Shown: positions 27,060-37,326 of the stretch, in pieces
Numbering within the stretch: the first letter of the stretch is position 1
How the letters are laid out: each line of letters opens with the position of its first letter
Assembly: GCF_001592285.1 (NCBI RefSeq)
Contig: NZ_BCWQ01000001.1
Coordinates: 496,001 to 560,000, forward strand
Length of the DNA stretch: 64,000 bases
Source: Hydrogenophaga pseudoflava NBRC 102511
GTDB taxonomy: Bacteria > Pseudomonadota > Gammaproteobacteria > Burkholderiales > Burkholderiaceae_C
Direction of reading: 5' to 3'
Position numbers and translations under genes: made by a program
Notes under the pieces: model-generated
Seen by the model: the letters and a program-made list of their open reading frames with translations, nothing else
Told to the model about the DNA's origin: nothing
Database searches by the model: none

Positions 27060-27176
27060 TCATTGCCCTGCCCGCGCCGCGCCCGGCCCAGCAGCCCGGA
27101 AACTCCAGTAAGCGGGCGACAGGCCGGCCAGACCGGTCGTCGAGGGCGCAGCGACCGGGTGGCTGGTGTCCGTCAT
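27060..27176 (-). pseudogene. Possible truncated gene start downstream of the P450
   Basis: The 279-base gap between the VOC-HD gene and the P450 has no intact gene. On the minus strand a 38-codon ORF begins at 27176 with MTDTSHPVAAPSTTGLAGLS and PAYWSF, which reads like a real protein start, and then becomes Ala/Gly/Arg-rich noise and stops. It may be the 5' stub of a lost gene that followed the P450. I could not identify the family. Confidence 0.25.
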
Positions 27177-27213
27177 GGTCAGGTGGCCCCGGCGACGCGC
27201 GATGACGTGCGCT

Positions 27214-28380
27214 TCAGCGCAGCCGGACCGGCACCCGGCGCCAGCCGCCCAGGGGATAGGTCTCGCGCTCGGGCGAGGCACCGGGCGCGGGATCGATGAG
27301 CGCCGTGGCCTTCAACAGTGCCTCCACGGCGACGACCAGTTCCATCGTCGCCAGCGGTCGCCCTGGGCACGCGTGGATGCCGGTGCCATAGACGAGGTTG
27401 TGTGGCGCGTTCTGCTCGGGCCGGTAGGCGCCGGGATCGCCGAAGACGGCCTCGTCCCGGTTGGCCGAGGTCCAGTTGAGGTACACGCGGTCGCCGGCGG
27501 CGAGTTCATGTTCCCCGATGCGCACGGCACGCGTCGTCACGCGCCGGTTGACGAGGAAGGGGTCGTCGATGCGCAGCATCTCGTCGATCGCCAGCGCAAG
27601 GTCCTGGGGGCGGTCCCGCAACGCCTGCTGCACGTCCTGGTGGGTGGCGAGGAACCAGACGACGACACCCAGGGCCGCCGCCATCGACGCGAGATCACCC
27701 GCCGTCCAGTTGCGCAGGATGGAGACGATGTCCGCTTCGCTCAAGGGCTGCCCGTCGAGCGTTGCGGTCAGCAGTGCGGTGGTCGGATCGTCGGAGGTGG
27801 CCTGGTCCGGCGTGCGGCGCCTGCGCAGTTGCCTGCGGATGATCTCGTCGAACGCCGCGGCAACGGCGGCGCTGCGCGCGGTGTCGCCGCTGCGCGTGGC
27901 GGCGTGGTTCTCGGCCATCCAGGCAAGCAGTTCGTCCTCGATTCCCTGCCACCCCAGCCAGGCCGTCTGCGCCCGAACGGCGAACGGTCGGCCGATCTCG
28001 GCGACCGCGTCGACCACGGTGCCGCGCGGCAGCGCTGCCACGAGGGCATCGGCAATCGCGCGCACGCGGGGCTCCAGCGCGGCGATCTGCGCAGGGGCGA
28101 AGAAGCTGTCGACCAGTGCCCGCCAGGGGGCGTGTTCGGGCGGATCCATGCCGTTCGGGACTGCGCGCCGCGCCGACACGGCCGACGAGAAGGTCTGCGG
28201 GTCGTGTGCCGCCGCGACGACGTCGGCATGCCGGAACAGCGTGACGCCGCGGGGCGACCGGGCCAGCGCACAGGCGATGCGCTGGCGGTCGTAGGTGCCC
28301 AGCTGGTCGGCAAGCACCTCGGGTGACAAAGGCTCCCAGGCCGGGATCGCGGCTTGCGGATCATCAACGCGCCGGTTCAT
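27214..28380 (-). CDS. Cytochrome P450 without the usual acid-alcohol pair
   Basis: Soluble bacterial P450 of 388 residues. The haem loop is YGTGIHACPG with the thiolate Cys at 338 (Tyr replaces the usual first Phe), and the ExxR pair is Glu267 and Arg270 in DEMLR. In the I helix the motif reads TAGDLASMAAALGVV: the positions normally taken by Asp/Glu and Thr (230-231) are Leu and Ala, so classical oxygen activation is doubtful. P450 nitric oxide reductases and peroxygenases also depart from that motif. The ATG at 28380 fits the family start; the open frame continues to 28518 but overlaps an NsrR-like operator and is not protein-like. A hemerythrin-like gene lies upstream on the same strand. 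Substrate and redox partner are unknown. Confidence 0.88.
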   Translation of the reverse strand: MNRRVDDPQAAIPAWEPLSPEVLADQLGTYDRQRIACALARSPRGVTLFRHADVVAAAHDPQTFSSAVSARRAVPNGMDPPEHAPWRALVDSFFAPAQIAALEPRVRAIADALVAALPRGTVVDAVAEIGRPFAVRAQTAWLGWQGIEDELLAWMAENHAATRSGDTARSAAVAAAFDEIIRRQLRRRRTPDQATSDDPTTALLTATLDGQPLSEADIVSILRNWTAGDLASMAAALGVVVWFLATHQDVQQALRDRPQDLALAIDEMLRIDDPFLVNRRVTTRAVRIGEHELAAGDRVYLNWTSANRDEAVFGDPGAYRPEQNAPHNLVYGTGIHACPGRPLATMELVVAVEALLKATALIDPAPGASPERETYPLGGWRRVPVRLR

Positions 28381-28509
28381 GGCGAAAGCGCTTGGCGACG
28401 CCTCGGGCGTCGAAGGGGGAGATGGCTGACGGTGACAGGTGAAGATGGGGTTGCGACATCGCGGGATCCTGGGGTCGGGAGAAGGTGGGGAGGTCGGTGT
28501 ATCGTGTTT

Positions 28510-28532
28510 AAGATGCATTTGTTATGCATCTA
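28510..28532 (-). promoter_or_regulatory. NsrR-type operator upstream of the P450
   Basis: AAGATGCATTT, one base, TTATGCATCTA: a near-perfect inverted repeat that closely matches the NsrR consensus of gamma- and betaproteobacteria. It lies 130-152 bases before the P450 start. On the minus strand a TTGTCG and a weak AT-rich -10 just upstream of and overlapping the palindrome could be the promoter, so a bound repressor would block it. The site overlaps the stop codon of the hemerythrin-like gene. NsrR is the nitric-oxide-sensing repressor; its gene is not in the window. Confidence 0.7.
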
Positions 28533-29147
28533 TGTTATCGGTCCTCGAACGACAAGGCAATGAAGACCCGTGGCCAGCTCACTCGACCCATCCGGAGCAC
28601 GCCCAACATGAGGCCCGTCGCGCCGCTGGCGCATCGCCTTGCCGATCTCGGCCAGTGCATCGTCCCCGAGGAGCCGCGAGGCCATCGGAAGCAGTTCGGC
28701 CTCCTCACGCGCGATGTGCCGCTCGTACATGCAGATGAACGGCTCGACGTCCGTGGGGTCCAAACTCACCGAGTCGCCCGCCGCGATGGCGTGCAGCACC
28801 TCACGCAGGCGCTGCCACCGGAAATCCAGCGCTCGATGTTCGAGCGTCAACGAATCGATCAGCTCACGGATGCAGATCGCATCCGAGCCGGCCATCGACT
28901 CGATCAGGGCCGGAAACAGGTCCGTCTCCTCGTCGGCGTGGTGGTCCCTGGTTGCGGTATCGAAGCAGCGCATCACCGCTGCTGCGGCAGCACGTGCGTC
29001 TTCGTCCGGATCGCGGTCGAGCAGATGCGCCACCAGTCGCCGCAACGTGGCGCACTGCCGCTCGACGCGGCGATGGCAGCCCGAAAGCACCTCCAGCGGC
29101 GCCTCGAATCCTGAGGCCGCCGCATGGCCGGAGATCGTCATCGACAT
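28530..29147 (-). CDS. Hemerythrin-like (HHE) domain protein
   Basis: Four-helix di-iron protein of about 205 residues. The metal-ligand pattern is present: His in SGCHRRVE, HxxxE in DHHADEETDLFP, His in LEHRALDF, and HxxxE in ERHIAREEAELLP. HHE proteins act in oxygen, nitric oxide or iron-cluster stress. The ATG at 29147 is preferred over 29153 because GGAGG then lies eight bases upstream. The C-terminal 35 residues (after AMRQRR) look unlike the family and may be a drifted tail. It is between a Yip1-like gene and the P450, all on one strand. Confidence 0.85.
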   Translation of the reverse strand: MSMTISGHAAASGFEAPLEVLSGCHRRVERQCATLRRLVAHLLDRDPDEDARAAAAAVMRCFDTATRDHHADEETDLFPALIESMAGSDAICIRELIDSLTLEHRALDFRWQRLREVLHAIAAGDSVSLDPTDVEPFICMYERHIAREEAELLPMASRLLGDDALAEIGKAMRQRRDGPHVGRAPDGSSELATGLHCLVVRGPIT

Positions 29148-29337
29148 GGGCATCGCCTCCTGGCTATGCGTTGTGCCTGGCGGGGGAACGGCGGCGTGTG
29201 ACGGGTGCGCTGATCGGAGCCATCGCCCTGGAGCGCCGCGCACTTGATGCGGCTGAGGCAGCGGCGCACGCCGGTCAGGCTGACGAAGCCGTGAGGGCAG
29301 GGCTGGTGCAGGGCCTTTTGCATCGATTCGACGTGGG

Positions 29338-29895
29338 TCAGCTCAGCATGGTCAGCGCGACGGCCAGACACCCCCAGGCGGCGAGCCCCGCGCCGGCCGC
29401 GACCTGCACGACGGCCGCAGCCACGAAGGCCTCGCGGGGGCGGCACATGGCCACGAGCCCGTGGTACGCGATGCCGCAGCTCAACCCGAGACCGGTCAGC
29501 AACACCGCCGCAGGCGCTGCCATGCCGGGCAGCGCAAAGCCCGCCGCAGAACCCCACAGCGGCAGCGGCGCCAGCGCGGCGAGCAGGCGCGCCTCGTGCG
29601 GCCCGAGAACCATTGCGTACGCGCCTGCGATGTGACGGAACAGCTGGCCGGCCACCGCCACCGAGGCGAACTCCGCCAGCAGGACCAGCAGCGACAGTTC
29701 ACCCCAGGGATGGCTGCCATCCCTGATGTCGGAAGGGCCGACCGTGCCGGCCAGATAGAGGACCACAGGTGGCAGCAACGCGACGGGCAGCACGATCTGC
29801 AGGAACAGGCGCCACCCGGCGGGGCGGGTGCGCAGCAGTTCGGGCCAGCCGCGCTCTGCGGAAAGCGGCAGGGCCGCCAGGGTGTAGAGATTCAT
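29338..29895 (-). CDS. Yip1-family-like membrane protein
   Basis: Integral membrane protein of 185 residues with about five hydrophobic segments (near 30-50, 68-88, 103-125, 128-150, 158-183). The layout and the words WRLFLQIVLPVALLPPVV and AGAYAMVLGP resemble bacterial Yip1 domain proteins. No catalytic motif is visible. It is divergent from a MarR regulator and is followed, 190 bases later, by the hemerythrin-like gene. Function unknown. Confidence 0.7.
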   Translation of the reverse strand: MNLYTLAALPLSAERGWPELLRTRPAGWRLFLQIVLPVALLPPVVLYLAGTVGPSDIRDGSHPWGELSLLVLLAEFASVAVAGQLFRHIAGAYAMVLGPHEARLLAALAPLPLWGSAAGFALPGMAAPAAVLLTGLGLSCGIAYHGLVAMCRPREAFVAAAVVQVAAGAGLAAWGCLAVALTMLS

Positions 29896-29944
29896 CGCGC
29901 CGACTGTGAAAATCGCTTGACTATTCTTACAATAATATCACGAC
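29896..29944. promoter_or_regulatory. AT-rich divergent promoter/operator region
   Basis: The gap between the Yip1-like and MarR genes is markedly AT-rich from 29908 on. It holds TTGACT at 29917 and an imperfect palindrome TATT-CTTAC-AATA at 29922-29934, which would suit a MarR dimer. No convincing -10 box is paired with the TTGACT. Confidence 0.4.
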
Positions 29945-30409
29945 ATGATACAAAAGCGCATGCCTTCAAGACCGCCCAAGACACCGCCGGCCAGCTCGTC
30001 GAGAGCGCTGGACAAGAGCGACTTCGAGCGCCTGTCGGACTTCCGGCACCGGCTTCGTCAGTTCCTGCGCGCCAGCGAGCTCACCTGCCGCACGCATGGG
30101 CTCACGGCGCTGCAGTACCAGTTGTTGCTGCACGTGGCCGGCTTCCCGGGCCGGTCGTGGGCCACGATCGGGGAACTCGCCGAGCGCTTGCAGGCCCAGC
30201 ACCATGGCGTCGTGGCGCTGGTGGATCGCTGTGCGGCCCTGGGTTGGCTGGCGCGCCGCCCCGGTCGGGAGGATGGCCGTGTGGTCGAGATACACCTGCT
30301 GCCAAAGGGCGAGCGACTGCTGGCCAGGGTGGCGAGCCTGCACCGTGACGAACTGCACACGCTGCTCGGCGAGTTCTCGGCCGCAGTGCCGGATCGTCGT
30401 GCGCCGTGA
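29945..30409 (+). CDS. MarR family transcriptional regulator
   Basis: Winged-helix regulator of 154 residues (149 if the second ATG at 29960 is used). The DNA-binding part is seen in TIGELAERLQAQHHGVVALVDRCAALGWL, and the wing in GREDGRVVEIHLLPKGE. Neither start has a clear ribosome site. It is divergent from the Yip1-like gene and probably controls it and perhaps the hemerythrin-like gene. Confidence 0.87.
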   Translation: MIQKRMPSRPPKTPPASSSRALDKSDFERLSDFRHRLRQFLRASELTCRTHGLTALQYQLLLHVAGFPGRSWATIGELAERLQAQHHGVVALVDRCAALGWLARRPGREDGRVVEIHLLPKGERLLARVASLHRDELHTLLGEFSAAVPDRRAP

Positions 30410-30543
30410 TCCGGATGCATGTCGGCGAGCCGGTGATGTTCCTTGAGCGGCCGGCGCTGGTGGATGCCGAAGCGGCTGGAGATGCGTTTGTACTGAAGCT
30501 CTCGAAGGAGGCTGTCTTCGCCAAAAATGAGCGTTGCGCGCGT
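30397..30543 (+). pseudogene. Remnant of a Crp/Fnr (DNR-like) regulator
   Basis: In the frame starting near 30397 about 45 codons read RMHVGEPVMFLERPALVDAE, then AAGDAFVLKLSKEAVFAKNE and RCARF. This is the end of the cyclic-nucleotide-binding-type beta roll of Crp/Fnr proteins (the GE-VMFL-P ... LLxLSKxxVFxxxER-PRF pattern of the DNR-like group). The parts before and after are gone; the DNA-binding domain is missing. The 5' end overlaps the tail of the MarR gene in another frame. It looks like a leftover of a larger regulator beside the nitrosative-stress-like genes. Recognition is by eye. Confidence 0.45.
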
Positions 30544-30546
30544 TTC

Positions 30547-30566
30547 AAAGGTACGTGTGTCGTACC
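30547..30566 (-). terminator. Weak terminator after mgsA
   Basis: Six-base stem GGTACG/CGTACC with a five-base loop, followed on the minus strand by TTTGAAA, ten bases after the mgsA stop. The T run is short. It would end the zwf-to-mgsA operon. Confidence 0.4.
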
Positions 30567-30575
30567 GGCCGCTTG

Positions 30576-30941
30576 TCAGCGCAACATACCGCCCAGCAGC
30601 ACCCGCGCCGTCGCCACATTCGTCGCACACGGCACGTTGTGCACGTCGCACGCCCGCACCAGGGCGTTGATGTCCGGCTCGTGCGGCTGGGCCGTCATCG
30701 GGTCGCGCAGGAAGATCACCGCGTCGATCTCGCCAACCGACAGCCGCGCCCCGATCTGCAGGTCGCCGCCCAGCGGCCCGCTGAGCAGGCGTTCCACCGT
30801 CAGGCCCACCTCGTTCTGCAGCCGGCCGCCGGTGGTGCCGGTGGCCATGAGGGTGTGTTGCCGCAGCAGCGGCGCGAACTCGGTGGCCAGGGCCACCATG
30901 TCGTCCTTCTTGCGGTCGTGGGCGACGAGGGCGATGCGCAT
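30576..30941 (-). CDS. mgsA: Methylglyoxal synthase
   Basis: Cytosolic lyase of 121 residues that turns dihydroxyacetone phosphate into methylglyoxal and phosphate, an overflow bypass of lower glycolysis. The family start [15 protein letters not shown], the GTTGG phosphate site and the conserved [14 protein letters not shown] and IFLRDPM blocks are all present. It directly abuts pgi (no spacer) and is the last gene of the Entner-Doudoroff operon, an unusual but sensible place for a phosphate-recycling valve. Confidence 0.93.
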   Translation of the reverse strand: MRIALVAHDRKKDDMVALATEFAPLLRQHTLMATGTTGGRLQNEVGLTVERLLSGPLGGDLQIGARLSVGEIDAVIFLRDPMTAQPHEPDINALVRACDVHNVPCATNVATARVLLGGMLR

Positions 30942-32528
30942 TTACTGCTTTTCCATGGCCTTGGCCATCGTCTTGCCCAGCTCCACACCCCACTGGTCGT
31001 AGGCGTTGATGCCCCAGACGGCGGCCTGCACGAACACCTTGTGTTCGTACAGCGCGATCAGTGCGCCCAGGCGGTGCGGGCTGAGCTGGTCGATCCAGAG
31101 CACGCTGTTGGGCACGTCGCCGGCAAAGCTGCGCTGGGTCACGAAGGGCTCGGCCTGCTCCAGGGTCTGGCCCTCGGCCATCAGGGCCTTGAGCGTGTCG
31201 GCTGCGTTGCGGCCCACAGCCAGGGCCTGCGACTGCGCACGCAGGTTGAGGTTGACCACGCGGTGGTGTTCAGCGGCCAGCGGCAGCGGCGTGTCTTCGG
31301 TCTCCACGCCGATGAATTCCACCGGCACGCGGTGCGTGCCCTGGTGCAGCAGCTGGAAGTAGGCGTGCTGCCCGTCGATGCCCAGGCCGCCCCACAGGAT
31401 GGGGCCGGTGCCGGTGTCGGCGGGCTGACCATCCTTGCGGGTGCGCTTGCCGTTGCTTTCCATGTCCATCTGCTGCACGAAGGGCGCGAAGCGCACCAGG
31501 CGGCTGGGGTAGCAGCTCAGCAGCTGGGTCGGGCAGTTGAGGAAGTTGCGGTTCCACACGCCGCTCATGGCCAGGATGACGGGCAGGTTCTGCTCCAGCG
31601 GGGCCGAGCGGAAGTGCGCGTCCATGGCCTGGCCGCCGGCCAGGAACTCGCGGAAGGCTTTGGAGCCGATGGCCATGGCCAGCGGCATGCCCAGTGCGGA
31701 CCAGACGGAGTAGCGGCCACCGACCCAGTCCCAGAAGGTGAAGGTGTGTTCGGCCGGGTAGCCGGCGGCGCCGGACTTCTGCGGCGCAGCGGTGATGGCG
31801 ACCAGGTGCGCGCTCTGCGCCGCGCCGGTGATGCCGCCGTCTTCCAGCCAGCGGCGGGCGCTGGCGGCGTTGGTCATGGTTTCCTGCGTGGTGAAGGTCT
31901 TGCTGGCCACGATGACCATGGTGGTCTTCGGGTCCAGCCCGCGCAGCGTGCTGTGCAGCGCCCAGGCGTCGGGGTTGCTGACGAAGTGCACCCGCAGGCC
32001 GGTCTTGCCGTCGCTGCACAGCGGGGCAAGTGCATCGGCCGCCATGCGCGGGCCGAGGTCCGAGCCGCCGATGCCGATGTTCACCACGTCGGTGAAGGCG
32101 GCGCCGGTGCTGCTCTTGACCTCGCCGGCGCGCACGCGGTCGGCGAAGGCGCAGACACGGTCGAGTTCGTTCTGCACCAGTTGCTGGATCTCGGCGCCCC
32201 AGGGCGCCGCGTCACCGGTGGCGCCGGGCGTGCCGCGCAGGGCCACGTGCAGCACCGCGCGCTGTTCGCTGGTGTTGATGGTGTCGCCGCGGAACATGGC
32301 GTCGCGCTGGGCTTCGACCTGGGCTTCGCGGGCCAGCTGCAGCAGGGCCGCCAGAATGGCGCCGTCGAAGGCTTGGCGGGTGAAGTCGAGCCGGATGCCG
32401 GTGCCGGCGGCGGCGGCCTGCATGGCCTCGCGACCGGGCTGGGCCAGGCGCTCGCGCAGGTGCGGTTGCGGCAGGGCGGCGAACTGGGTGAGCGTCTGCC
32501 AGGCGGGCAGGGTGGTGGGGCTGGTCAT
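30942..32528 (-). CDS. pgi: Glucose-6-phosphate isomerase
   Basis: Cytosolic isomerase of 528 residues interconverting glucose 6-phosphate and fructose 6-phosphate. Signatures are visible: VNIGIGGSDLGPRM, the catalytic-Glu region around GGRYSVWSALGMPLAMAIG, and GINAYDQWGVELGK near the end. Here it probably runs toward glucose 6-phosphate, feeding fructose-derived carbon into zwf. It lies 34 bases after eda. Confidence 0.96.
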   Translation of the reverse strand: MTSPTTLPAWQTLTQFAALPQPHLRERLAQPGREAMQAAAAGTGIRLDFTRQAFDGAILAALLQLAREAQVEAQRDAMFRGDTINTSEQRAVLHVALRGTPGATGDAAPWGAEIQQLVQNELDRVCAFADRVRAGEVKSSTGAAFTDVVNIGIGGSDLGPRMAADALAPLCSDGKTGLRVHFVSNPDAWALHSTLRGLDPKTTMVIVASKTFTTQETMTNAASARRWLEDGGITGAAQSAHLVAITAAPQKSGAAGYPAEHTFTFWDWVGGRYSVWSALGMPLAMAIGSKAFREFLAGGQAMDAHFRSAPLEQNLPVILAMSGVWNRNFLNCPTQLLSCYPSRLVRFAPFVQQMDMESNGKRTRKDGQPADTGTGPILWGGLGIDGQHAYFQLLHQGTHRVPVEFIGVETEDTPLPLAAEHHRVVNLNLRAQSQALAVGRNAADTLKALMAEGQTLEQAEPFVTQRSFAGDVPNSVLWIDQLSPHRLGALIALYEHKVFVQAAVWGINAYDQWGVELGKTMAKAMEKQ

Positions 32529-32562
32529 GGTGGAGGTTCCTCTTCCCTTCAGATGCGCCTGT

Positions 32563-33198
32563 TTATACCTGCGCCGCGAGCGCGCTCGCTTCGCGGGCGA
32601 GGCGCGTGATGCGCGCCCAGTCGCCAGCGGCCAGCGCGTCGGCCGGGGTCAGCCAGCTGCCGCCGGCCATGGCCACGTTGGGCAGCTTGAGGAAGTCCTT
32701 CAGATTCTCGGGGCTCACGCCGCCCGTGGGGCAGAACATCACGTCGGGGATCGGCGCGCCCAGCGCCTTGAGCATGCCCAGGCCGCCGGCCTGCTGCGCG
32801 GGGAAGAGCTTCATCAGCGTGAAGCCCTGTTCGCGGCGGTGCATGACCTCGCCGGGCGTCATCACGCCGGGGATGAAGGGCAGGCTGGCGGCCTTGACGG
32901 CGCTGACCAGGGCGTCGGTGGCACCGGGCGAGAGCGCAAAGCTCGCGCCCGCGTCGATCACCTGCTGCACTTCGGCCACGCGGGTCACGGTGCCGGCGCC
33001 GGTGTGCATTTGCGGCACCGCTTTGGCGACCGCTTCGATGGACTTCAGCGCGGCGTCGGAGCGCAGGGTGATCTCCATCACGTCGATACCGCCTTCGAGC
33101 AGGGCGTGTGCCAGCGGCACGGCGTGCGCCGGGTCCTGCAGCACGATGACGGGGACGACGCGGGAGGTGAAGGCGGGGCGGGTGAAGCAGTTGGTCAT
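32563..33198 (-). CDS. eda: KDPG/KHG aldolase
   Basis: Class I aldolase of 211 residues that splits 2-keto-3-deoxy-6-phosphogluconate to pyruvate and glyceraldehyde 3-phosphate. The active Glu is in [11 protein letters not shown], and the Schiff-base Lys is in [23 protein letters not shown] forms the phosphate site. It follows edd by 13 bases in the operon. Confidence 0.96.
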   Translation of the reverse strand: MTNCFTRPAFTSRVVPVIVLQDPAHAVPLAHALLEGGIDVMEITLRSDAALKSIEAVAKAVPQMHTGAGTVTRVAEVQQVIDAGASFALSPGATDALVSAVKAASLPFIPGVMTPGEVMHRREQGFTLMKLFPAQQAGGLGMLKALGAPIPDVMFCPTGGVSPENLKDFLKLPNVAMAGGSWLTPADALAAGDWARITRLAREASALAAQV

Positions 33199-33211
33199 GG
33201 TGTGTCCAAGT

Positions 33212-35043
<1,832 letters not shown>

Positions 35044-35047
<4 letters not shown>

Positions 35048-35748
35048 CCCTTCCAGACGCTCACGGGCGTCTGTGTTTGGTTCAGGATCAGCGAGACGGG
35101 CAGGGCCCCGTCGGCCTTTTGCGAGGCGCGGTCATACACGGCGAGCTTGGACGCGCCGGCGATGGAGAGCAACAGTTCCCGCGATGCCAGCAGGGCGTGC
35201 AGCGTGAACGTGAGGCGTGCGTGCGGCGCGGGAATGGGGGCCTGCTCGGGCACGACCCAGGCCAGGCGCTCGTCGGTGGCGATGGCGCGGGCGTAGCCGG
35301 GTGCGCCGGGGAAGAGCGAGGCGGTGTGCGCGTCCTCGCCCATGCCGAGCACGGCCAGGTCCAGCGGCCAGGGCAGGGGGGCGATGCGCGCGGTCGCGTC
35401 CTCGACCAGCGCGTCCAGCACCGCGGCGTTGAACTGCGGCGCCAGTTCGCGGAAGAACGGCAGGAAGCGGGCCGCGGCGGCTTGGCCCTGCAGCAGGTAC
35501 TTAGCCACGAGCGCGGTGTTGCTGGCCTCGTGGTCGCGCGGAACGATGCGCTCGTCCACCAGCACCACGGTGACCTTGGCCCAGTCCAGGTCCTGCTCGC
35601 GCAGGGCTTCGAACATGGGGATCGGCGACTTGCCGCCCGAGACCGCGAGGCTGGCCTGGCCGCGCGCGGCGATGGCGGTGCGCAGCGCGTCGGCGATGTG
35701 GGCCGCGATGGCGGCCGGCGTCGCGCCAGGGTGTTCGGTCACGGCCAT
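35044..35748 (-). CDS. pgl: 6-phosphogluconolactonase
   Basis: Hydrolase of 234 residues (DevB/SOL type) acting on 6-phosphogluconolactone. Family motifs are [35 protein letters not shown] and [18 protein letters not shown]. It is joined to zwf by a TGATG stop-start overlap and to edd by an ATGA overlap, so the three steps from glucose 6-phosphate to KDPG are coupled. Confidence 0.95.
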
Positions 35749-37217
35749 CAGGCCTCCTCCACCCAGGCCGAACCCTCGCGCGCCATCAGCGCCGACGAGG
35801 CGGCCGGGCCCCAGCTGCCGGCGGTGTAGGCCTTGGGTTTCTCGCCCAGCTGCTGCCAGCCGTCGATGATGGGTTCGACCCAGGCCCAGGCGGCTTCCAG
35901 TTCGTCGCGGCGCATGAAGTGCGTCAGGCGGCCCTTGGTGACGTCGATCAGCAGGCGTTCGTAGGCCTCGGCGCGGCGCTCGGTGAAGGCCGACTCGAGG
36001 TCCAGGTTCAGGCTCACCGGGCGCAGCTTCATGCCGCTGCCGGGCTCCTTGGCCATCATCTGCAGCTGGATGTGTTCCTCCGGCTGCAGGCGGATCATCA
36101 GGCGGTTGACCGACCGGTGGGCCGAGTCGCTGAAGATGGTGAAGGGCAGGTCGGCGAACTCGATCACGATCTCCGACTGGCGTGCGGCCATGCGCTTGCC
36201 GGTGCGCAGGAAGATCGGGACGTTGGCCCAGCGCCAGTTGTTGATGTGGGCCTTGAGCGCGACGAAGGTTTCGGTGGTGCTGCCTTCGGGGATGTTGGCT
36301 TCCTGCAGGTAGCCCACCGCGGCCTCGCCGTTGGAGGCGCCGGCGGTGTACTGGCCGCGCACCGTGTCCTTGGCCACATCGGCCACGGTCATCGGGCGCA
36401 GCGAGCGCAGCACCTTGAGCTTCTCGTCGCGCACCGCGTCGGGGTCTAGCGAGACCGGCGGCTCCATGGCCACGATGCACAGCAGCTGCAGCAGGTGGTT
36501 CTGGATCATGTCGCGCATGGCGCCGGTGCCGTCGTAAAAACCGGCGCGGCTGCCCACGCCCACGCTCTCGGCCACGGTAATCTGCACGCTCTTGATGTAG
36601 GGGCTGCGCCAGAGCGGTTCGAAGATGCTGTTGCCAAAGCGCAGCACCATCAGGTTCTGCACCGTTTCCTTGCCCAGGTAGTGGTCGATGCGGAAGATCT
36701 GCTGTTCCTGGAAGTAGCGGCCCACGTCGTCGTTGATCTGGCGCGCCGAGGCCAGGTCGTGGCCCAGGGGCTTTTCCAGCACCACGCGTGCGCGCTCGTC
36801 GATCAGGCCGGCGCCGTGCAGGTGGGCGCAGATGCCCACGAACAGGGACGGCGCGGTGGCCAGGTAGTACACGCGGTCGGACCCCGGCTGCATGGCCGCG
36901 GCCAGCGCGGCGAAGTCTTCGGCCCTGGTGGCGTCGACGCTGGTGAACTGCAGACGGTCGAGGAAGCCGGCCCAGACGCCGTCGTCGAAGTGTTTGGCCT
37001 CGATGAAGCCGGGCACCTTCTCGCCGATGAAGGCGAGGAAGCCGGCGCGGTCCCAGGTCTGGCGGCCCAGGGCGTGGATGCGGGTGGCGGCCGGCAGGTT
37101 GTTGTGCAGGTGCGCCATGTACAGCGCGGGCAGCAGCTTGCGCACCGAGAGGTCGCCCACGCCACCGAAGATGACGAGGTCCAGCGGGGCGGAGGAGGGG
37201 GACGGGGAAGTGGCCAT
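35748..37217 (-). CDS. zwf: Glucose-6-phosphate 1-dehydrogenase
   Basis: Dehydrogenase of 489 residues producing 6-phosphogluconolactone and reduced cofactor. The Rossmann start [20 protein letters not shown] has a Val where many enzymes have Ala/Thr; the active-site block [21 protein letters not shown] is intact. It is the first gene of the operon zwf-pgl-edd-eda-pgi-mgsA and is preceded by a HexR-like palindrome. Confidence 0.96.
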   Translation of the reverse strand: MATSPSPSSAPLDLVIFGGVGDLSVRKLLPALYMAHLHNNLPAATRIHALGRQTWDRAGFLAFIGEKVPGFIEAKHFDDGVWAGFLDRLQFTSVDATRAEDFAALAAAMQPGSDRVYYLATAPSLFVGICAHLHGAGLIDERARVVLEKPLGHDLASARQINDDVGRYFQEQQIFRIDHYLGKETVQNLMVLRFGNSIFEPLWRSPYIKSVQITVAESVGVGSRAGFYDGTGAMRDMIQNHLLQLLCIVAMEPPVSLDPDAVRDEKLKVLRSLRPMTVADVAKDTVRGQYTAGASNGEAAVGYLQEANIPEGSTTETFVALKAHINNWRWANVPIFLRTGKRMAARQSEIVIEFADLPFTIFSDSAHRSVNRLMIRLQPEEHIQLQMMAKEPGSGMKLRPVSLNLDLESAFTERRAEAYERLLIDVTKGRLTHFMRRDELEAAWAWVEPIIDGWQQLGEKPKAYTAGSWGPAASSALMAREGSAWVEEA

Positions 37218-37253
37218 GGCTTTACCGGGTTACCTTTGATGGGTGGAGTTTAT

Positions 37254-37268
37254 GGTAATTAAGTTACA
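37254..37268 (-). promoter_or_regulatory. HexR-like operator upstream of zwf
   Basis: On the minus strand the site reads TGTAACTTAATTACC, which matches 12 of 15 positions of the HexR palindrome TGTAATTAAATTACA known from gammaproteobacteria. It is centred about 44 bases upstream of the zwf start, overlapping the expected promoter. HexR releases DNA on binding KDPG, which would suit induction of this operon. No hexR gene is in the window. Confidence 0.5.
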
Positions 37269-37326
37269 TGCAGGGTTCTTTTTTGCAGCAGCCCCTGCAA
37301 GGGCTGCGCGCATGGCCGCGAGCCGG

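Noticed and set aside
28381-28518. N-terminal extension of the P450 by 46 residues
   Set aside because: The added part is Pro/Ser/Thr-rich, has no family similarity, and its start codon lies inside the NsrR-like palindrome.
29138-29557. Cys- and Arg-rich frame between the Yip1-like and hemerythrin-like genes
   Set aside because: Overlaps a recognisable membrane protein gene in another frame and matches nothing; treated as a shadow.
37288-37315. Hairpin GCAGCCC/GGGCTGC near the end of the fructokinase gene, considered as terminator
   Set aside because: The T run lies before the stem on the plus strand and is an A run on the minus strand, so neither neighbouring gene gains a terminator.
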